This document shows, one piece after another, positions 1 to 10,056 of a DNA stretch of 64,000 bases. The stretch lies in the NCBI RefSeq assembly GCF_019670105.1, contig NZ_AP023032.1, positions 747,501 through 811,500 of the forward strand, written 5' to 3'. The notes below the pieces were generated by a model, which ran no database searches, was not told the origin of the DNA, and saw only the letters and a list, made by a program, of their open reading frames with translations. The position numbers and the translations under genes were made by a program. The DNA is from Agarivorans albus. GTDB taxonomy: Bacteria; Pseudomonadota; Gammaproteobacteria; Enterobacterales; Celerinatantimonadaceae. Position 1 is the stretch's first letter; each line of letters opens with the position of its first letter.

Positions 1-10
1 TTTGGGCATA

Positions 11-37
11 AAAAAAGGCGCCTAAGGCGCCTTTTTT
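11..37. terminator. Bidirectional intrinsic terminator after pyk
   Basis: A perfect hairpin (stem AAAAAAGGCGCC, loop TAA) has an A-run on one side and a T-run on the other. It can therefore stop transcription on both strands. It lies 18 bases past the pyk stop codon. Confidence 0.9.
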
Positions 38-55
38 AGCTTCTATAAACGTAGT

Positions 56-1468
56 TTACAGTACGTGTACAGAAGAAGTGTTAGTAGTACCAGAAGGTAC
101 TAAGGCACCAGATACCATCACTACGATGTCGCCTTTGTTTGCAAGGCCTGATTCCATCGCTAAATCTTTACCAAGCGCGTAGAAAGAGTCAGTGCTTTCA
201 ATGCTTTCAACAACGTGAGGAATAACACCTTTAGTTAAGCAAAGTTGAGCAGCAGTTTTAGTGTTAGTAGTAATTGCTAAGATGTTAGCTTGTGGGAAGT
301 ATTTACGAACAGATTTCGCAGACTTACCACCTTCAGTAGCAACAACAATAAGAGGAGCACTTAGCTTCTCAGAAGTTTCTACAGCACCTTTACATACCGC
401 TTCAGTGATGCGTAGTTTACCGCTATCACGTGCTGGATCTAAGTTAGAAGGCATTACTGCGTCAGTACGACCACAAATAGTTGCCATAATAGATACAGCT
501 TCTACAGGGTATTTACCTTTAGCAGACTCACCAGAAAGCATTACTGCATCGGTACCGTCTAGGATTGCGTTAGCAACGTCGCCCGCTTCTGCACGAGTTG
601 GACGTGGGTTTTTGATCATTGAATCAAGCATTTGAGTTGCAGTGATAACCAACTTACGTGCACGGTTACACTTCTCAATCATCATCTTCTGAGCGAAGAT
701 TACTTCTTCAACTGGGATTTCAACACCTAAGTCACCACGAGCAACCATGATGCCGTCAGAAACTTCTAGAATTTCGTCGAAGTTATCTACACCTTCTTGG
801 TTTTCGATTTTAGAGATGATTTGGATCTTCTCGCCGCCATTCTCTTTAAGAAGTTGACGAATTTCTAGTACGTCTTCTTTCTTACGAATGAATGATGCTG
901 CGATGAAATCAACACCTTGCTCACAACCAAAGATTAAGTCGCCTTTATCTTTAGCAGAAAGAGCAGGAAGTTGAACGATAACGCCAGGAAGGTTAACACC
1001 TTTGTTTTCGCCTAAGTCACCGTTGTTAAGAACAGTACACTTAACTTCGTCATCAGATACTGCGATAACTTCCATTTCAATTAGGCCGTCATCTACTAGG
1101 ATGATGTTGCCTACTTTCAAGTCAGCAGCAAAACCAGGGTAAGTTACCGCTACGCGAGTTGCATCGCCGATTACAGTTTGGTCTGTAGTGAAAGTGAACT
1201 CTTGACCAGCAACTAGGCTAACGTCTTCGCCGCCAGCTAGTTTAATAGTGCGGATTTCTGGACCTTTGGTATCCAATAAAACAGCAGCAGATTTGCCAGT
1301 GTTCTTAACAACTTCACGTAGGTTGTTGATGCGAGTGCCGTGCTCAGCAAAGTCGCCGTGAGAGAAGTTAAGGCGCATTACGTTCATGCCTGACTCAACT
1401 AACTTAGTTAGCATTTCTACCGATTCAGTTTTTGGACCAATGGTACAAACTATTTTGGTTTTCTTCAT
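56..1468 (-). CDS. pyk: Pyruvate kinase (type I, PykF-like)
   Basis: Catalyses phosphoenolpyruvate + ADP to pyruvate + ATP, the last step of glycolysis, in the cytoplasm. The 470-residue length matches bacterial type I pyruvate kinases. Visible motifs are MRLNFSHG (residues 31-38), the catalytic lysine region SKIENQEG near residue 220, the metal-binding [12 protein letters not shown] stretch and the [15 protein letters not shown] signature. The C-terminal allosteric domain follows from about residue 350. The ATG has a GGAG-type ribosome site 9 bases upstream. It appears to be a single-gene unit ended by the hairpin at 11-37. The family call is very secure; the choice of pykF over pykA rests on length and overall similarity. 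Confidence 0.97.
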   Translation of the reverse strand: MKKTKIVCTIGPKTESVEMLTKLVESGMNVMRLNFSHGDFAEHGTRINNLREVVKNTGKSAAVLLDTKGPEIRTIKLAGGEDVSLVAGQEFTFTTDQTVIGDATRVAVTYPGFAADLKVGNIILVDDGLIEMEVIAVSDDEVKCTVLNNGDLGENKGVNLPGVIVQLPALSAKDKGDLIFGCEQGVDFIAASFIRKKEDVLEIRQLLKENGGEKIQIISKIENQEGVDNFDEILEVSDGIMVARGDLGVEIPVEEVIFAQKMMIEKCNRARKLVITATQMLDSMIKNPRPTRAEAGDVANAILDGTDAVMLSGESAKGKYPVEAVSIMATICGRTDAVMPSNLDPARDSGKLRITEAVCKGAVETSEKLSAPLIVVATEGGKSAKSVRKYFPQANILAITTNTKTAAQLCLTKGVIPHVVESIESTDSFYALGKDLAMESGLANKGDIVVMVSGALVPSGTTNTSSVHVL

Positions 1469-1672
1469 TGAAGTGACTCTCCGTTAAGGATGCTAGTAAA
1501 AAATCTGCGCACATTATACAAGATTGATCACAAAAGGATATGTAGAAAAATAACTACAAATCCGAATGTCGATCAAAATAATGTCGATTTATAATTCACA
1601 AATGTGGCTTGTTAATTGTGCAATTTTGTAAAAGCTCGCTGTTTTGCTCATTATTTGAGCATCTAGCAAGTA

Positions 1673-1700
1673 TAAAAAAACCTCGCCAAACTGCGAGGTT
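1673..1700 (-). terminator. Intrinsic terminator of arcA
   Basis: Stem AACCTCGC/GCGAGGTT (1679-1686 with 1693-1700) is followed, on the minus strand, by a run of seven T. It lies 19 bases past the arcA stop codon. Confidence 0.85.
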
Positions 1701-1718
1701 TTGATGCGATTTTATCGC

Positions 1719-2429
1719 TTATTCAATTTCACCACAGAAACGATAACCTTCACCGTGGATGGTGGCGATAATTTCTGGTGTTTCCGGGATCGACTCAAAG
1801 TGTTTTCTGATGCGGCGAATTGTCACATCAACTGTACGATCGTGTGGTTTAAGCTCGCGACCAGTCATTTTCTTTAATAAGTCTGCGCGGGTTTGAATTT
1901 GTCCCGGGTTCTCAACAAAGTGCAGCATAGCGCGAAACTCACTACGTGGCAGTTTGTAAGTCTCTTGGTTTGGACTAACTAATGAGCGACTATTAATGTC
2001 TAAGGTCCAACCGTTGAAGCGGTATTCTTCAACCGTGCCTTTATCTTCACTAGCTACTTGACCATTTACGGTACGGTTAAGTAGGTTGCGAGCTCGAATA
2101 GTTAATTCACGTGGGTTAAATGGTTTGGTGATGTAGTCATCGGCACCAATTTCCAAGCCAAGGATCTTATCTACTTCGTTGTCGCGTCCGGTTAGGAACA
2201 TTAATGCAATTTGCTCACGGTCGCGCAACTCACGCGCTAATAACAGACCATTCTTACCAGGAAGGTTAATGTCCATGATAATTAAGTGAACAGAATGCGC
2301 TTCTAATACGCTGTTCATTTCATTGCCGTCAATCGCTTCGAACACATTGTAACCTTCGGCTTCAAAAGTGCTTTTTAGCGTATTACGAGTGACCAGTTCG
2401 TCCTCGACAATTAGAATATTTGGTGTCAT
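1719..2429 (-). CDS. arcA: Two-component response regulator ArcA
   Basis: OmpR/PhoB-type response regulator of the Arc system, which adjusts respiratory and central carbon genes to redox state. The receiver domain spans residues 1-120, with the acidic pocket VEDE at 8-11, phospho-acceptor D53 in [11 protein letters not shown] and a conserved lysine in [11 protein letters not shown] winged-helix DNA-binding domain fills the C-terminal half. Long stretches are nearly identical to E. coli ArcA as I recall it ([32 protein letters not shown]). I start at the ATG at 2429, which has a GGGGAAG ribosome site close upstream; an in-frame TTG at 2441 is less likely. A perfect FNR-type box lies 278 bases upstream. 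The partner kinase ArcB is not in the window. Confidence 0.96.
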   Translation of the reverse strand: MTPNILIVEDELVTRNTLKSTFEAEGYNVFEAIDGNEMNSVLEAHSVHLIIMDINLPGKNGLLLARELRDREQIALMFLTGRDNEVDKILGLEIGADDYITKPFNPRELTIRARNLLNRTVNGQVASEDKGTVEEYRFNGWTLDINSRSLVSPNQETYKLPRSEFRAMLHFVENPGQIQTRADLLKKMTGRELKPHDRTVDVTIRRIRKHFESIPETPEIIATIHGEGYRFCGEIE

Positions 2430-2773
2430 GGTCTTCCCCAATGCTGTTTAGAATAAAGTTGGCTTGTGAACAGGTAGCGCTATATAGAAGGTGAGGCAAT
2501 GGCTACTTATTCATCCATGTTGAGTTTGTGTTAAAACTCGTTGAATGGCAAAAAAATAGACAAATAGTTTGTCTAAAACGCGTGATAAATCAGCGTACGA
2601 GACCTTCCACATGCATTGTTCGTTACAAGCAGTAAACATATTCTATGGGCTTAACAGTGATATAACAACTTGAGTCTGAAAAAAGCTTACGTTTTCTGCG
2701 GTGCTTTTGATTCAAATCAATCGAAAATTGCGAATAAAGCGAATTTTACTAATCAATACTGAAAATAAACTAC
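2430..2773. other. Intergenic region between arcA and the DUF3293 gene
   Basis: This 344-base divergent region is the presumed promoter region of both neighbours. It holds an FNR-type box (2707-2720). It also holds a short + strand reading frame of 11 codons (2499-2534) with a good ribosome site (GAAGGTGAGG) and a 6-bp hairpin, GAGTTT/AAACTC (2522-2539), over its end. No longer gene is seen. Confidence 0.5.
2707..2720. promoter_or_regulatory. FNR-type (FNR/EtrA) binding site
   Basis: TTGATTCAAATCAA matches the FNR consensus TTGATnnnnATCAA at all ten defined bases. arcA is known to be FNR-activated in E. coli, which makes arcA a natural target, but the site is closer to the divergent gene at 2774 (53 bases). 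The target assignment is inference. Confidence 0.6.
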
Positions 2774-3241
2774 ATGTTTAATTTGTATCAAAACACCATT
2801 TTTCTGGCAAATACCGACTTTAAATATCAAGAACTTGCTGTTATCACCGCGAGTAATCCTGATGGTGTGACGCGAACTCGACGATTTAATCACTGGCTTG
2901 ACTGTCATTTTATTTCATTTTTGCAGCGTCATCAGTTTCGTCACTTTTGGGTATTTGCTGGCTCAAGGGATCTAAATCATTACGAATATAGTGCAATTGT
3001 TGACTGCTCGTTAATTGATGCTCAACATATTGCAAAGGCTTTCAGACAAAAGGCCTTTTATTGGTTAGATAACGAATGTTACCTTTACGACACTAAGCGT
3101 TTAGCGAGCGCCCATTCTAGCCTCGGAGAAATACCGCCCCGCTGGTTTAATAACCCTTGGGCTTACAACAAGATGATAGAGGACTATCACTATGCAAGAT
3201 CTACTACCGGAACTGTGCGACCTATATCCAACTCAAGTTAA
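2774..3241 (+). CDS. DUF3293 domain-containing protein
   Basis: A 155-residue soluble protein of unknown function that resembles the DUF3293 family. It has no signal peptide or membrane segment. The middle part (FRHFWVFAGSRDLNHYEYSAIVDCSL) and the stretch FYWLDNECYLYDTKR look like the family core. The ATG has only a poor ribosome site. The last 50 bases overlap the start of rraA in another frame, so translation of the two is probably coupled. The tail after about residue 140 lies in the overlap and may be specific to this lineage. The gene is probably co-transcribed with rraA. Confidence 0.6.
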   Translation: MFNLYQNTIFLANTDFKYQELAVITASNPDGVTRTRRFNHWLDCHFISFLQRHQFRHFWVFAGSRDLNHYEYSAIVDCSLIDAQHIAKAFRQKAFYWLDNECYLYDTKRLASAHSSLGEIPPRWFNNPWAYNKMIEDYHYARSTTGTVRPISNSS

Positions 3242-3689
3242 ATTACTCGAGCCCGTTTTCCAGATTTATGGAGCTAAAAAGCTGTTTCATGGCCAAGTGG
3301 AAACCGCTAAATGTTGGCAAGATAACAGCCGAGTAAAAGAGTTATTGGCCAGCCCTGGTGAGGGGAGGGTATTGGTTGTTGATGGCGGAGGAAGTACCCA
3401 AAGAGCCTTAATGGGAGATCTCATTGCAGACTCTGCTTACATACAGGGCTGGGCGGGCGTGGTAATTTTTGGTGCTGTTAGAGATGTAGCTGCCATTAAC
3501 ACTATGGAATTGGGGGTTAGGGCATTAGCAGCTTGCCCAATGAAAACAGAGCGTAAGGGCTTGGGGGAAACAGCCGGGTCAGTAAGTTTTGCTGGCCAAA
3601 CTATTCAGCCGGGTATGTACTTATATGCTGATGAAAATGGAATTTTAGTGAGTGATCAAGCGTTGCAGTTGCCGGAAGGGTTTGCTTAA
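3192..3689 (+). CDS. rraA: RraA family protein (RNase E activity regulator-like)
   Basis: RraA binds RNase E and inhibits mRNA decay; the fold is shared with some class II aldolases. The 165-residue length and the run ELCDLYP, RVLVVDGGGSTQRALMGDLIA, GWAGVVIFGAVRD, LGVRALAACP and YLYADENGILVS follow E. coli RraA (161 aa) closely. One point to note is GAVRD: the aldolase-active members of the superfamily have this aspartate, whereas E. coli RraA, as I recall it, has GAVRQ. It overlaps the DUF3293 gene by 50 bases. Its stop overlaps by 4 bases the stop of the convergent outer-membrane gene. I am confident in the family and somewhat less in the exact role. Confidence 0.85.
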   Translation: MQDLLPELCDLYPTQVKLLEPVFQIYGAKKLFHGQVETAKCWQDNSRVKELLASPGEGRVLVVDGGGSTQRALMGDLIADSAYIQGWAGVVIFGAVRDVAAINTMELGVRALAACPMKTERKGLGETAGSVSFAGQTIQPGMYLYADENGILVSDQALQLPEGFA

Positions 3690-4237
3690 AAGCGATAGCC
3701 TAAACCAAACTGCACTTGTTGTTGCGTCTCTTTATCTTGTTGAGCCTCAACTTGATAAACGGCTTTCACATCAATGTTCTTCAGCAGGTGGTAGGTGCTA
3801 GATAGTTCTAAGCTATGCTCAGTATTGTCGTACTTGGGTTGGTGAACTTGCACGAGTTTACTTTGGATAGACAAGCTTTTTAAGGGTTGGTAGTTAAGCC
3901 CAGTTGAAAGGTTAAAGCCTTTACGTGTGGCAATGTCGTCGTATTGGTTGTTAACCCCAGCTTCAACGAACAAAGATAGCTCATTGCGAAGCTTGTGTTG
4001 ATAACCACCGTTGAAAAACCACGAATCAACATCATTGGATTCACCGGTACTCACAAATTGGCTGTTGTTGTAACCAGTGATGTACCAATTTTTCACCTGG
4101 CTACGTGACGATAGCTGAACGTGTTCGCCATCGCCGTAGCTTAAGCTCATTTCATTTTCTACTTCAGCAGCCGCTAAAGAGCCGCTGGCAATAACAAGCA
4201 CAGCAGCAATCGAATGCTGGAATAGTAACTTAGCCAC
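3686..4237 (-). CDS. Putative outer-membrane beta-barrel protein, unknown function
   Basis: I start at the GTG at 4237 because AAGGAG lies 6 bases upstream and the protein then begins with a clean signal peptide (AKLLFQHSIAAVLVIASGSLAAAEV). An ATG 78 bases further upstream would put a charged, asparagine-rich stretch before it. The mature part of about 160 residues consists of alternating short strands (SLYSYGDG-like, WYITGYNNSQF, SLFVEAGVNNQYDD, FNLSTGLNYQP) and ends in GLGYRF. A terminal aromatic residue is typical of outer-membrane barrels inserted by BamA. I do not recognise a specific family. It is probably a monocistronic unit on the minus strand, tail to tail with rraA. Confidence 0.6.
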   Translation of the reverse strand: MAKLLFQHSIAAVLVIASGSLAAAEVENEMSLSYGDGEHVQLSSRSQVKNWYITGYNNSQFVSTGESNDVDSWFFNGGYQHKLRNELSLFVEAGVNNQYDDIATRKGFNLSTGLNYQPLKSLSIQSKLVQVHQPKYDNTEHSLELSSTYHLLKNIDVKAVYQVEAQQDKETQQQVQFGLGYRF

Positions 4238-4371
4238 TGCCGTCTCCTTGTTATTATTTTTCTTAGTAACAGTAGTATGGTTGATCATCACTTTAAGATC
4301 ATTGTGGATCTTCAAAAATTTGCAGAAAGCCCAATAAATGATTTTAAAGCCAAATTTTCTAGCACAATCGT

Positions 4372-6078
4372 CTAGCGGTTAATAAATCGACGGCGTCTTC
4401 TGTATGGATATACGTCTTCAAACTGGCCGTTTTTAATGTTTTGCTGCAGATCTTGCCAAAAACTGGCTTGAAAAAGCTCTGCATGTAACTCTTTAAATAC
4501 CTGTTTAACGATGGGTTTTCCCAATAAAAAGGTGGCAAATTCCTCAGGGAAGATATCGTTAGGTCCCACCGAATAACAGGGTTGTGCCGCCCATTGATCT
4601 TCAGGATATTGAGATTTTGGAAACTCTCTAAAATTACATTCCGTCATATAGGAGATTTCATCATAGTCGTAAAATACTACACGACCATGACGGGTGACCC
4701 CGAAATTCTTAAACAGCATATCTCCGGGGAAAATATTGGCAGCAGCTAGCTGTTTAATGGCATTGCCATACTCATCAATAACTTGCCGAGTTTGCGCTTC
4801 GTCAGCTTGATCCAGGTACATGTTAAGCGGGATCATTTTCCGTTCTGTATATAAGTGTTTAATGGTGATGGAATCTCCCTCGATATGCAGCACCGAAGGC
4901 GCAACCGCTTGCAGTTCATCTAGTAAGCTCTGGCTGAAGCGCGCTAGTGGAAATTCAACGTTAGAAAACTCTTGAGTATCCGCCATTCTTCCCACTCTAT
5001 CGTGCTGTTTTACCAGTCGGTATTTCTCTTTTACAATGGCGTGGCTTACGTCTTTGGGCGGGGTAAATTCATCTTTAATAATTTTGAATACAACATCATA
5101 CGAGGGCAGGGTAAATACACTCATCACCATGCCTTTAATGCCGGGTGCTAGCTCAAATTGATCACTGGAATTGTGCAAGTGATTGAGGTAGTGGCGATAT
5201 AATTCGGTTTTACCATGTTTTTGACAGCCAATGGCGGTAAATAGCTCGTAGTCAGTTTTATTGGGCAACAGTTGCTTAAGAAAATTGACTATCCGGCGCG
5301 GGGCTGGGGCATCTACCATGAAATAAGAGCGCGCAAAGCCAAAAATAATACTCACTTCGTCACTATCAATTAGCACGCTATCAACAGCCACTTTGCCTTG
5401 CTGATTAAGTAAGGGAAACACTATGGGAAAACTATGAGCTTCACTGGTGTATTGGCCAATAAGGTAAGCGGCTTTGTTTCGGTAAAACACCGGTTGTAAC
5501 ATCGTTATTTTGTGTAGCTGTTGCTGATCCAGCTGCGGAAGTTCCGTCAAGCGTTGCTTAATAAACTCTATGTCGCGAGGTAAATCTTCGTATTCGATAT
5601 TAAAGCGATAGTCTTCGAAGAGCTGCTTTAATAAGGTATCCAACGAGGTATTCTGATAAGTATGGGTAAGCAGTTGGTAATCAAACAGTTTGCTGCATCG
5701 GCTAGGGCGAATAAACAGTTGGCTTTCTTCTATATAGCGATGATGAAATAAACGCTGATAGACAGAATTGAAAAACGACTCGGCTACTTCAAAATTATCA
5801 TGCTGTTTAAGCAACTCTGAGTAATGAGATTTTACCGCTGCACAAAAGGCATCGCTTCGTTGTAGGTGGCCGGTGAGCTGTTTAATCGCTGCTCGTGCCT
5901 CAGTTACGTGGTGGTCATAAAGGCGAATACGTTCTCGTGAGGCAAGCTGCACCGACATCCAGTCAGCTTCTTCAAAGCGTTTTTGAGCACCTCTAGTTAC
6001 TTCCAGGAAGCATTGATAAAAGCTATTGAAGCGCTGCAGCATGGCGTGGGCGGCTTGGTGTTCCATTAATTGCGTCAT
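4372..6078 (-). CDS. aceK: Isocitrate dehydrogenase kinase/phosphatase AceK
   Basis: A bifunctional enzyme that phosphorylates and dephosphorylates isocitrate dehydrogenase to direct carbon between the TCA cycle and the glyoxylate shunt. The 568-residue length is typical. The kinase core is recognisable: [12 protein letters not shown] (nucleotide-binding loop), [12 protein letters not shown] (lysine strand), NMYLDQADE, and the catalytic region [24 protein letters not shown] basic tail, [12 protein letters not shown], ends the protein. The usual partners aceB and aceA are not next to it, so the gene stands alone here. The start ATG has a weak ribosome site; an in-frame ATG at 6066 is an alternative. 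Confidence 0.95.
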   Translation of the reverse strand: MTQLMEHQAAHAMLQRFNSFYQCFLEVTRGAQKRFEEADWMSVQLASRERIRLYDHHVTEARAAIKQLTGHLQRSDAFCAAVKSHYSELLKQHDNFEVAESFFNSVYQRLFHHRYIEESQLFIRPSRCSKLFDYQLLTHTYQNTSLDTLLKQLFEDYRFNIEYEDLPRDIEFIKQRLTELPQLDQQQLHKITMLQPVFYRNKAAYLIGQYTSEAHSFPIVFPLLNQQGKVAVDSVLIDSDEVSIIFGFARSYFMVDAPAPRRIVNFLKQLLPNKTDYELFTAIGCQKHGKTELYRHYLNHLHNSSDQFELAPGIKGMVMSVFTLPSYDVVFKIIKDEFTPPKDVSHAIVKEKYRLVKQHDRVGRMADTQEFSNVEFPLARFSQSLLDELQAVAPSVLHIEGDSITIKHLYTERKMIPLNMYLDQADEAQTRQVIDEYGNAIKQLAAANIFPGDMLFKNFGVTRHGRVVFYDYDEISYMTECNFREFPKSQYPEDQWAAQPCYSVGPNDIFPEEFATFLLGKPIVKQVFKELHAELFQASFWQDLQQNIKNGQFEDVYPYRRRRRFINR

Positions 6079-6479
6079 CGGCTATTTCTTATTGTTGTTT
6101 TTTTATCCACTATGGCAGGATTTAAACACCTGTTCAAATTTTTGTTGTGAAGTTGCGGCTGTGGTATTCATCTCCATATCTAGCACCTTACTCGGTCGTT
6201 TCGTCTAGTTTTCGCACATCGAGTAAAGGTTGCTTTCAAGCGCTAAGGTTAAAAGGCGCTAGTGCCCTGAATTTTCGATTAAAAGCTGCTATTTTAAGCT
6301 GTTTGTTATGCTCAGTATCTTTTATGCGGAGCCAAGCTTATTCTTTAAAAAACCTTCCTTTAAAGCATAAATAAGGCTAAAAGCGCACTTTTATGCATTT
6401 GGCTTAGATAAATAAAGCTTGACTATCCACCTCAGCTGGTTAAGGTATGGCCATAAATTGGATTTAGTTTTTTATTAAG
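6079..6479. other. Intergenic region aceK / thr leader
   Basis: A 401-base AT-rich stretch that must hold the aceK promoter (minus strand) and the thr operon promoter (plus strand). A TTGACT at about 6419 could be a -35 element for the thr operon, but I see no convincing -10. Short open frames here show no family resemblance or good ribosome site. Confidence 0.4.
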
Positions 6480-6554
6480 ATGCTAGTACGTTTTGCTTAC
6501 ACAACCACCGGAACTATTACCCGCACCACCACATGCGGGTCGGGCTGGTTGTAG
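6480..6554 (+). CDS. thrL: thr operon leader peptide
   Basis: A 24-codon reading frame, 63 bases before thrA, with eight threonine codons and one isoleucine codon, clustered as TTT, T.I.T and TTT. This composition is the hallmark of a thr attenuator leader, where scarcity of charged tRNA-Thr or tRNA-Ile stalls the ribosome. The frame is closed upstream by a TAG at 6465, so the ATG at 6480 is the only normal start. Its ribosome site is weak. The sequence differs from the E. coli leader but the logic is the same. Confidence 0.85.
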   Translation: MLVRFAYTTTGTITRTTTCGSGWL

Positions 6555-6607
6555 CAACTTACTACATCGAAGAAAGCCCGTATCAACCACGATACGGGTT
6601 TTTTTTT
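6519..6607 (+). promoter_or_regulatory. Threonine attenuator (pause hairpin, antiterminator, terminator)
   Basis: Three mutually exclusive pairings can be drawn. ACCCGCA (6519-6525) pairs with TGCGGGT (6534-6540), inside the Thr codons. CGGGCT (6541-6546) pairs with AGCCCG (6575-6580) as antiterminator. CCCGTATC (6577-6584) pairs with GATACGGG (6591-6598), followed by nine T, as terminator. The antiterminator uses up the 5' arm of the terminator. The layout matches ribosome-mediated attenuation of the thr operon. Confidence 0.85.
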
Positions 6608-6617
6608 GGGAGGAATA

Positions 6618-9089
6618 ATGCGAGTCTTAAAATTTGGTGGATCATCTTTAGCTGACGCTGAGCGCTTTAATCGCGCAGCAGACATTGTGTTAAGCAATCA
6701 GCATCAATCTCAAATGGCAGTGGTATTGTCTGCCCCTGCTGGGGTAACCAATGATTTGGTTGCTGTAGTCGATAAAGTTAGTCACGGTAACGATGGCGAA
6801 AGCTATTTGACCCGCATTGACGCTACCTTCCAAGAGCTATTGTCAAAACTAAAAGAGAAATACGCTGGCTTTGCCATAGAGCAAATGCAGTTAATGGTGC
6901 ACCAAGAGTTGGGCGAGCTTCGCCAACTATTGAAAGGCGTAGCGTTATTACAGCAGTGCCCAGACAACATTCGCGCCAAAGTACTGTCTACTGGCGAAAA
7001 GCTCAGCATTCATACTATGAACCACTTGTTGTCGGTTCGTGGTCATAGCGCCGAAATCATCATTCCTCAGCAAAAGTTAGTGGCTACTTCCGGTGGTTAC
7101 CTAGAGGCGGTTGTTGATATTCAAGCCTCTAAACAGCGTTTGAACAAGGCGATGATTCAAGAAGATCTCATCTACCTAATGCCTGGTTTTACTGCGGGTA
7201 ACGAGCAAGGTGAAACTGTAGTGCTTGGGCGTAACGGTTCTGATTACAGCGCAGCAGTTTTGGCAGCTTGTTTAGATGCGGAATGTTGCGAGATTTGGAC
7301 CGATGTAGATGGTGTTTACAACTGTGATCCTCGTATTGTTGAAGATGCTCGATTGCTGCGCAGTTTAAGTTATCCAGAAGCGATGGAGCTTAGCTACTTT
7401 GGCGCTAAAGTACTTCATCCCAAAACCATTGCCCCAATTGCTCAATACCATATTCCTTGCCTTATTAAGAACACCTTTAACCCACAAGGTGAAGGCACCT
7501 TGATTGGCGCGCAAAGCCCTGCACAAGATGACTTGCCTGTTAAAGCTTTATCAAGCTTATCAGAACTAACCATGCTGACGGTGTCTGGCCCTGGCATGAA
7601 AGGCATGGTTGGCATGGCCGGGCGGATCTTTGAGAGCATTTCGCGCAGTAAAGTATCGGTTGCCCTTATTACGCAATCTAGCTGCGAATACAGCGTAAGT
7701 TTTTGTATTCACAGTATTGATGCATCGCGTGCCTTGGCTGCGCTAAACGAAGAGTTTGAACTCGAGTTAGCTAACCAGCTATTAGAGCCAATTGAAGCCA
7801 TTGATAAGCTAGCGATTATTTCTTTAGTGGGCGACAGCATGCGCCGCAGTAAAGGTGTTGCCGCTCGCTTCTTTACCTCACTGGCAGAAGTGGCGATTAA
7901 CATTGTTGCTATTGCTCAAGGTTCGTCTGAGCGTTCAATTTCTGCAGTTGTGTCGCAAGACAAAGCAGCTGAAGCGATTCGCGCCTGTCATCAAAACTTC
8001 TTTAACAGCATGCACTTTATCGACTTATTCCTAATTGGGGTAGGTGGTGTTGGCGGCGCTTTGTTAGAGCAGATTCATGCGCAGCAGAGTCATTTAAAAG
8101 AACAGCAAATCGGTATTCGTGTTTGTGGCGTAGCTAACAGCCGTAAGTTGCTATTAGATTCAAAAGGTTTGGATCTTGAGCACTGGCAAGAGCAATTGGC
8201 TGCAACCGAAGAAAATGGTGGCTTTACTTTAGATAATGTCACTAACTTGGTAGACCAAAGCCACTTAATTAATCCTGTGATCGTAGACTGTACCAGCAAC
8301 GATGATATCGCCGGTAAATATGCAGAATTTTTAGCGAATGGCTTCCACGTGGTTACGGCCAACAAAAAAGCCAACACTTCGAGCATGGAGTACTACCAGC
8401 AGCTACGTAAAACGGCCATGGCAATGCGCCGTAAGTTCTTATACGACACTAACGTAGGTGCTGGTTTGCCAGTGATTGAAAACCTACAGAACCTGCTAAA
8501 AGCGGGCGATAAATTAGAGCGCTTTAACGGTATTTTGTCTGGTTCTCTGTCATTTATCTTTGGCAAGCTAGACGAAGGCATGAGCTTTTCTGAGGCCACT
8601 ACAATCGCCCGTGAAAATGGCTTTACCGAACCAGACCCGCGTGATGATTTATCGGGTATGGATGTAGCGCGCAAGCTGCTAATACTCGCGCGTGAAGCAG
8701 GCATGCCACTAAGCATTGAAGATATTCAAATTGATATGGCCTTGCCACCAAATTTTGATTCAAGCGGAGATACCGAGGCGTTTATGCAACGCTTGCCTGA
8801 AGCCGACGCTTATTTCGCTAAGCTTATGGATGAAGCGGCCGCCGAAGGCAAAGTACTGCGTTATCTAGGCAGCATCGATAAGGGTGTTTGCAAAGTGTCG
8901 TTAAGTGCCGTTGCGGCAGATGACCCATTACACCGCGTGAAAGACGGTGAGAATGCCTTGGCCTTCTACAGCCGTTACTACCAGCCAATTCCATTAGTAT
9001 TGCGTGGTTATGGTGCGGGTACTGCAGTAACAGCAGCGGGCGTATTTGCCGACGTATTAAGAACGCTTAACTGGAACCAAGAGGTGTAA
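6618..9089 (+). CDS. thrA: Bifunctional aspartokinase I / homoserine dehydrogenase I
   Basis: Catalyses the first and third steps of threonine synthesis from aspartate. The aspartokinase domain occupies about residues 1-290 ([13 protein letters not shown] at the start, [10 protein letters not shown] in the middle). Two ACT-type regulatory segments fill about 310-455 ([19 protein letters not shown] and [19 protein letters not shown]). The homoserine dehydrogenase domain, about 465-820, begins with the Rossmann motif [14 protein letters not shown] and contains DCTSND and TANKKANT. The ACT part predicts threonine feedback inhibition, as in the family. The ATG at 6618 has GGGAGGA close upstream and comes just after the attenuator. 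It is the first gene of thrABC, with only one base between its stop and thrB. Confidence 0.98.
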   Translation: MRVLKFGGSSLADAERFNRAADIVLSNQHQSQMAVVLSAPAGVTNDLVAVVDKVSHGNDGESYLTRIDATFQELLSKLKEKYAGFAIEQMQLMVHQELGELRQLLKGVALLQQCPDNIRAKVLSTGEKLSIHTMNHLLSVRGHSAEIIIPQQKLVATSGGYLEAVVDIQASKQRLNKAMIQEDLIYLMPGFTAGNEQGETVVLGRNGSDYSAAVLAACLDAECCEIWTDVDGVYNCDPRIVEDARLLRSLSYPEAMELSYFGAKVLHPKTIAPIAQYHIPCLIKNTFNPQGEGTLIGAQSPAQDDLPVKALSSLSELTMLTVSGPGMKGMVGMAGRIFESISRSKVSVALITQSSCEYSVSFCIHSIDASRALAALNEEFELELANQLLEPIEAIDKLAIISLVGDSMRRSKGVAARFFTSLAEVAINIVAIAQGSSERSISAVVSQDKAAEAIRACHQNFFNSMHFIDLFLIGVGGVGGALLEQIHAQQSHLKEQQIGIRVCGVANSRKLLLDSKGLDLEHWQEQLAATEENGGFTLDNVTNLVDQSHLINPVIVDCTSNDDIAGKYAEFLANGFHVVTANKKANTSSMEYYQQLRKTAMAMRRKFLYDTNVGAGLPVIENLQNLLKAGDKLERFNGILSGSLSFIFGKLDEGMSFSEATTIARENGFTEPDPRDDLSGMDVARKLLILAREAGMPLSIEDIQIDMALPPNFDSSGDTEAFMQRLPEADAYFAKLMDEAAAEGKVLRYLGSIDKGVCKVSLSAVAADDPLHRVKDGENALAFYSRYYQPIPLVLRGYGAGTAVTAAGVFADVLRTLNWNQEV

Positions 9090-9090
9090 T

Positions 9091-10056
9091 ATGAGTGTTG
9101 TTGTTTATGCTCCAGCCTCTACGGCCAATGTAAGTGTAGGTTTCGACAGCTTAGGTGCAGCGCTTTCGCCAATTGATGGGCAACTATTAGGTGACCGAGT
9201 ATTGGTTGAAGCTGCCAGCGGTGATGATGTGATCATCGAAAATGTTGGTCCATACGCACATAAACTGCCAGCCGATCCTAAACAGAACATCCTTTATGAT
9301 TGCTACCACTACTTTGTTAAGCAGTATGCAGAGCATCATAGCAAGGTACTTGGCTGCGTTAAGATGACCCTAGAAAAGAACCTGCCTATTGGCAGTGGTT
9401 TGGGGTCTAGTGCGTGTTCGGTAGTGGCTGCGTTAGAGGGCTTAAATGCCTACCTTGATTCGCCATTTAATAAAGAGCAAATGCTAATTATGATGGGCGA
9501 GTTAGAAGGCCAAATTAGCGGCAGCGTGCACTACGATAACGTAGCGCCATGTTATTTAGGTGGCATGCAGCTCATGTTGCAAGAAGCCGGGGTGACTAGC
9601 CAAGCTATTCCCCATTTTGAAGATTGGTATTGGATTGTTGCCTACCCAGGCATTAATATTTCAACCGCTCAAGCACGCTCTATTTTGCCGGCGCAGTATC
9701 GCCGCCAAGACACCTTAGAATTCGGCCGTAATTTGGCAGGTTTTGTTCATGCCAGTTATAGTAAGCAGCCAGAGTTAGCCGCAGCCTTATTAAAGGACAA
9801 TATTGTGGCTGAACCTTACCGTGCGAAATTGATTCCAGGATTTGATGAAGTACGCAGCTATGCAGCGCAAAGTGGTGCATTAGCCAGCGGTATTTCAGGC
9901 TCTGGGCCAACGGTTTATATTGTTACCCCAGTATTAGAACAAGCTGAGCGAACCAAGGCTTGGTTAGAACAACACTTTATTCAAAACGAAGATGGATTTT
10001 GCCATGTTTGTAAAATTGATGAGCAAGGCACACGAGTAACAGGAACGTCGCTATGA
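9091..10056 (+). CDS. thrB: Homoserine kinase
   Basis: Phosphorylates L-homoserine to O-phosphohomoserine. It is a GHMP-family kinase of 321 residues with the ATP-binding glycine-rich loop [13 protein letters not shown] near residue 95-107. An N-terminal [18 protein letters not shown] substrate segment and a C-terminal [12 protein letters not shown] motif are also present. It starts one base after the thrA stop and overlaps thrC by 4 bases (ATGA), as expected for translational coupling in the thr operon. Confidence 0.97.
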   Translation: MSVVVYAPASTANVSVGFDSLGAALSPIDGQLLGDRVLVEAASGDDVIIENVGPYAHKLPADPKQNILYDCYHYFVKQYAEHHSKVLGCVKMTLEKNLPIGSGLGSSACSVVAALEGLNAYLDSPFNKEQMLIMMGELEGQISGSVHYDNVAPCYLGGMQLMLQEAGVTSQAIPHFEDWYWIVAYPGINISTAQARSILPAQYRRQDTLEFGRNLAGFVHASYSKQPELAAALLKDNIVAEPYRAKLIPGFDEVRSYAAQSGALASGISGSGPTVYIVTPVLEQAERTKAWLEQHFIQNEDGFCHVCKIDEQGTRVTGTSL

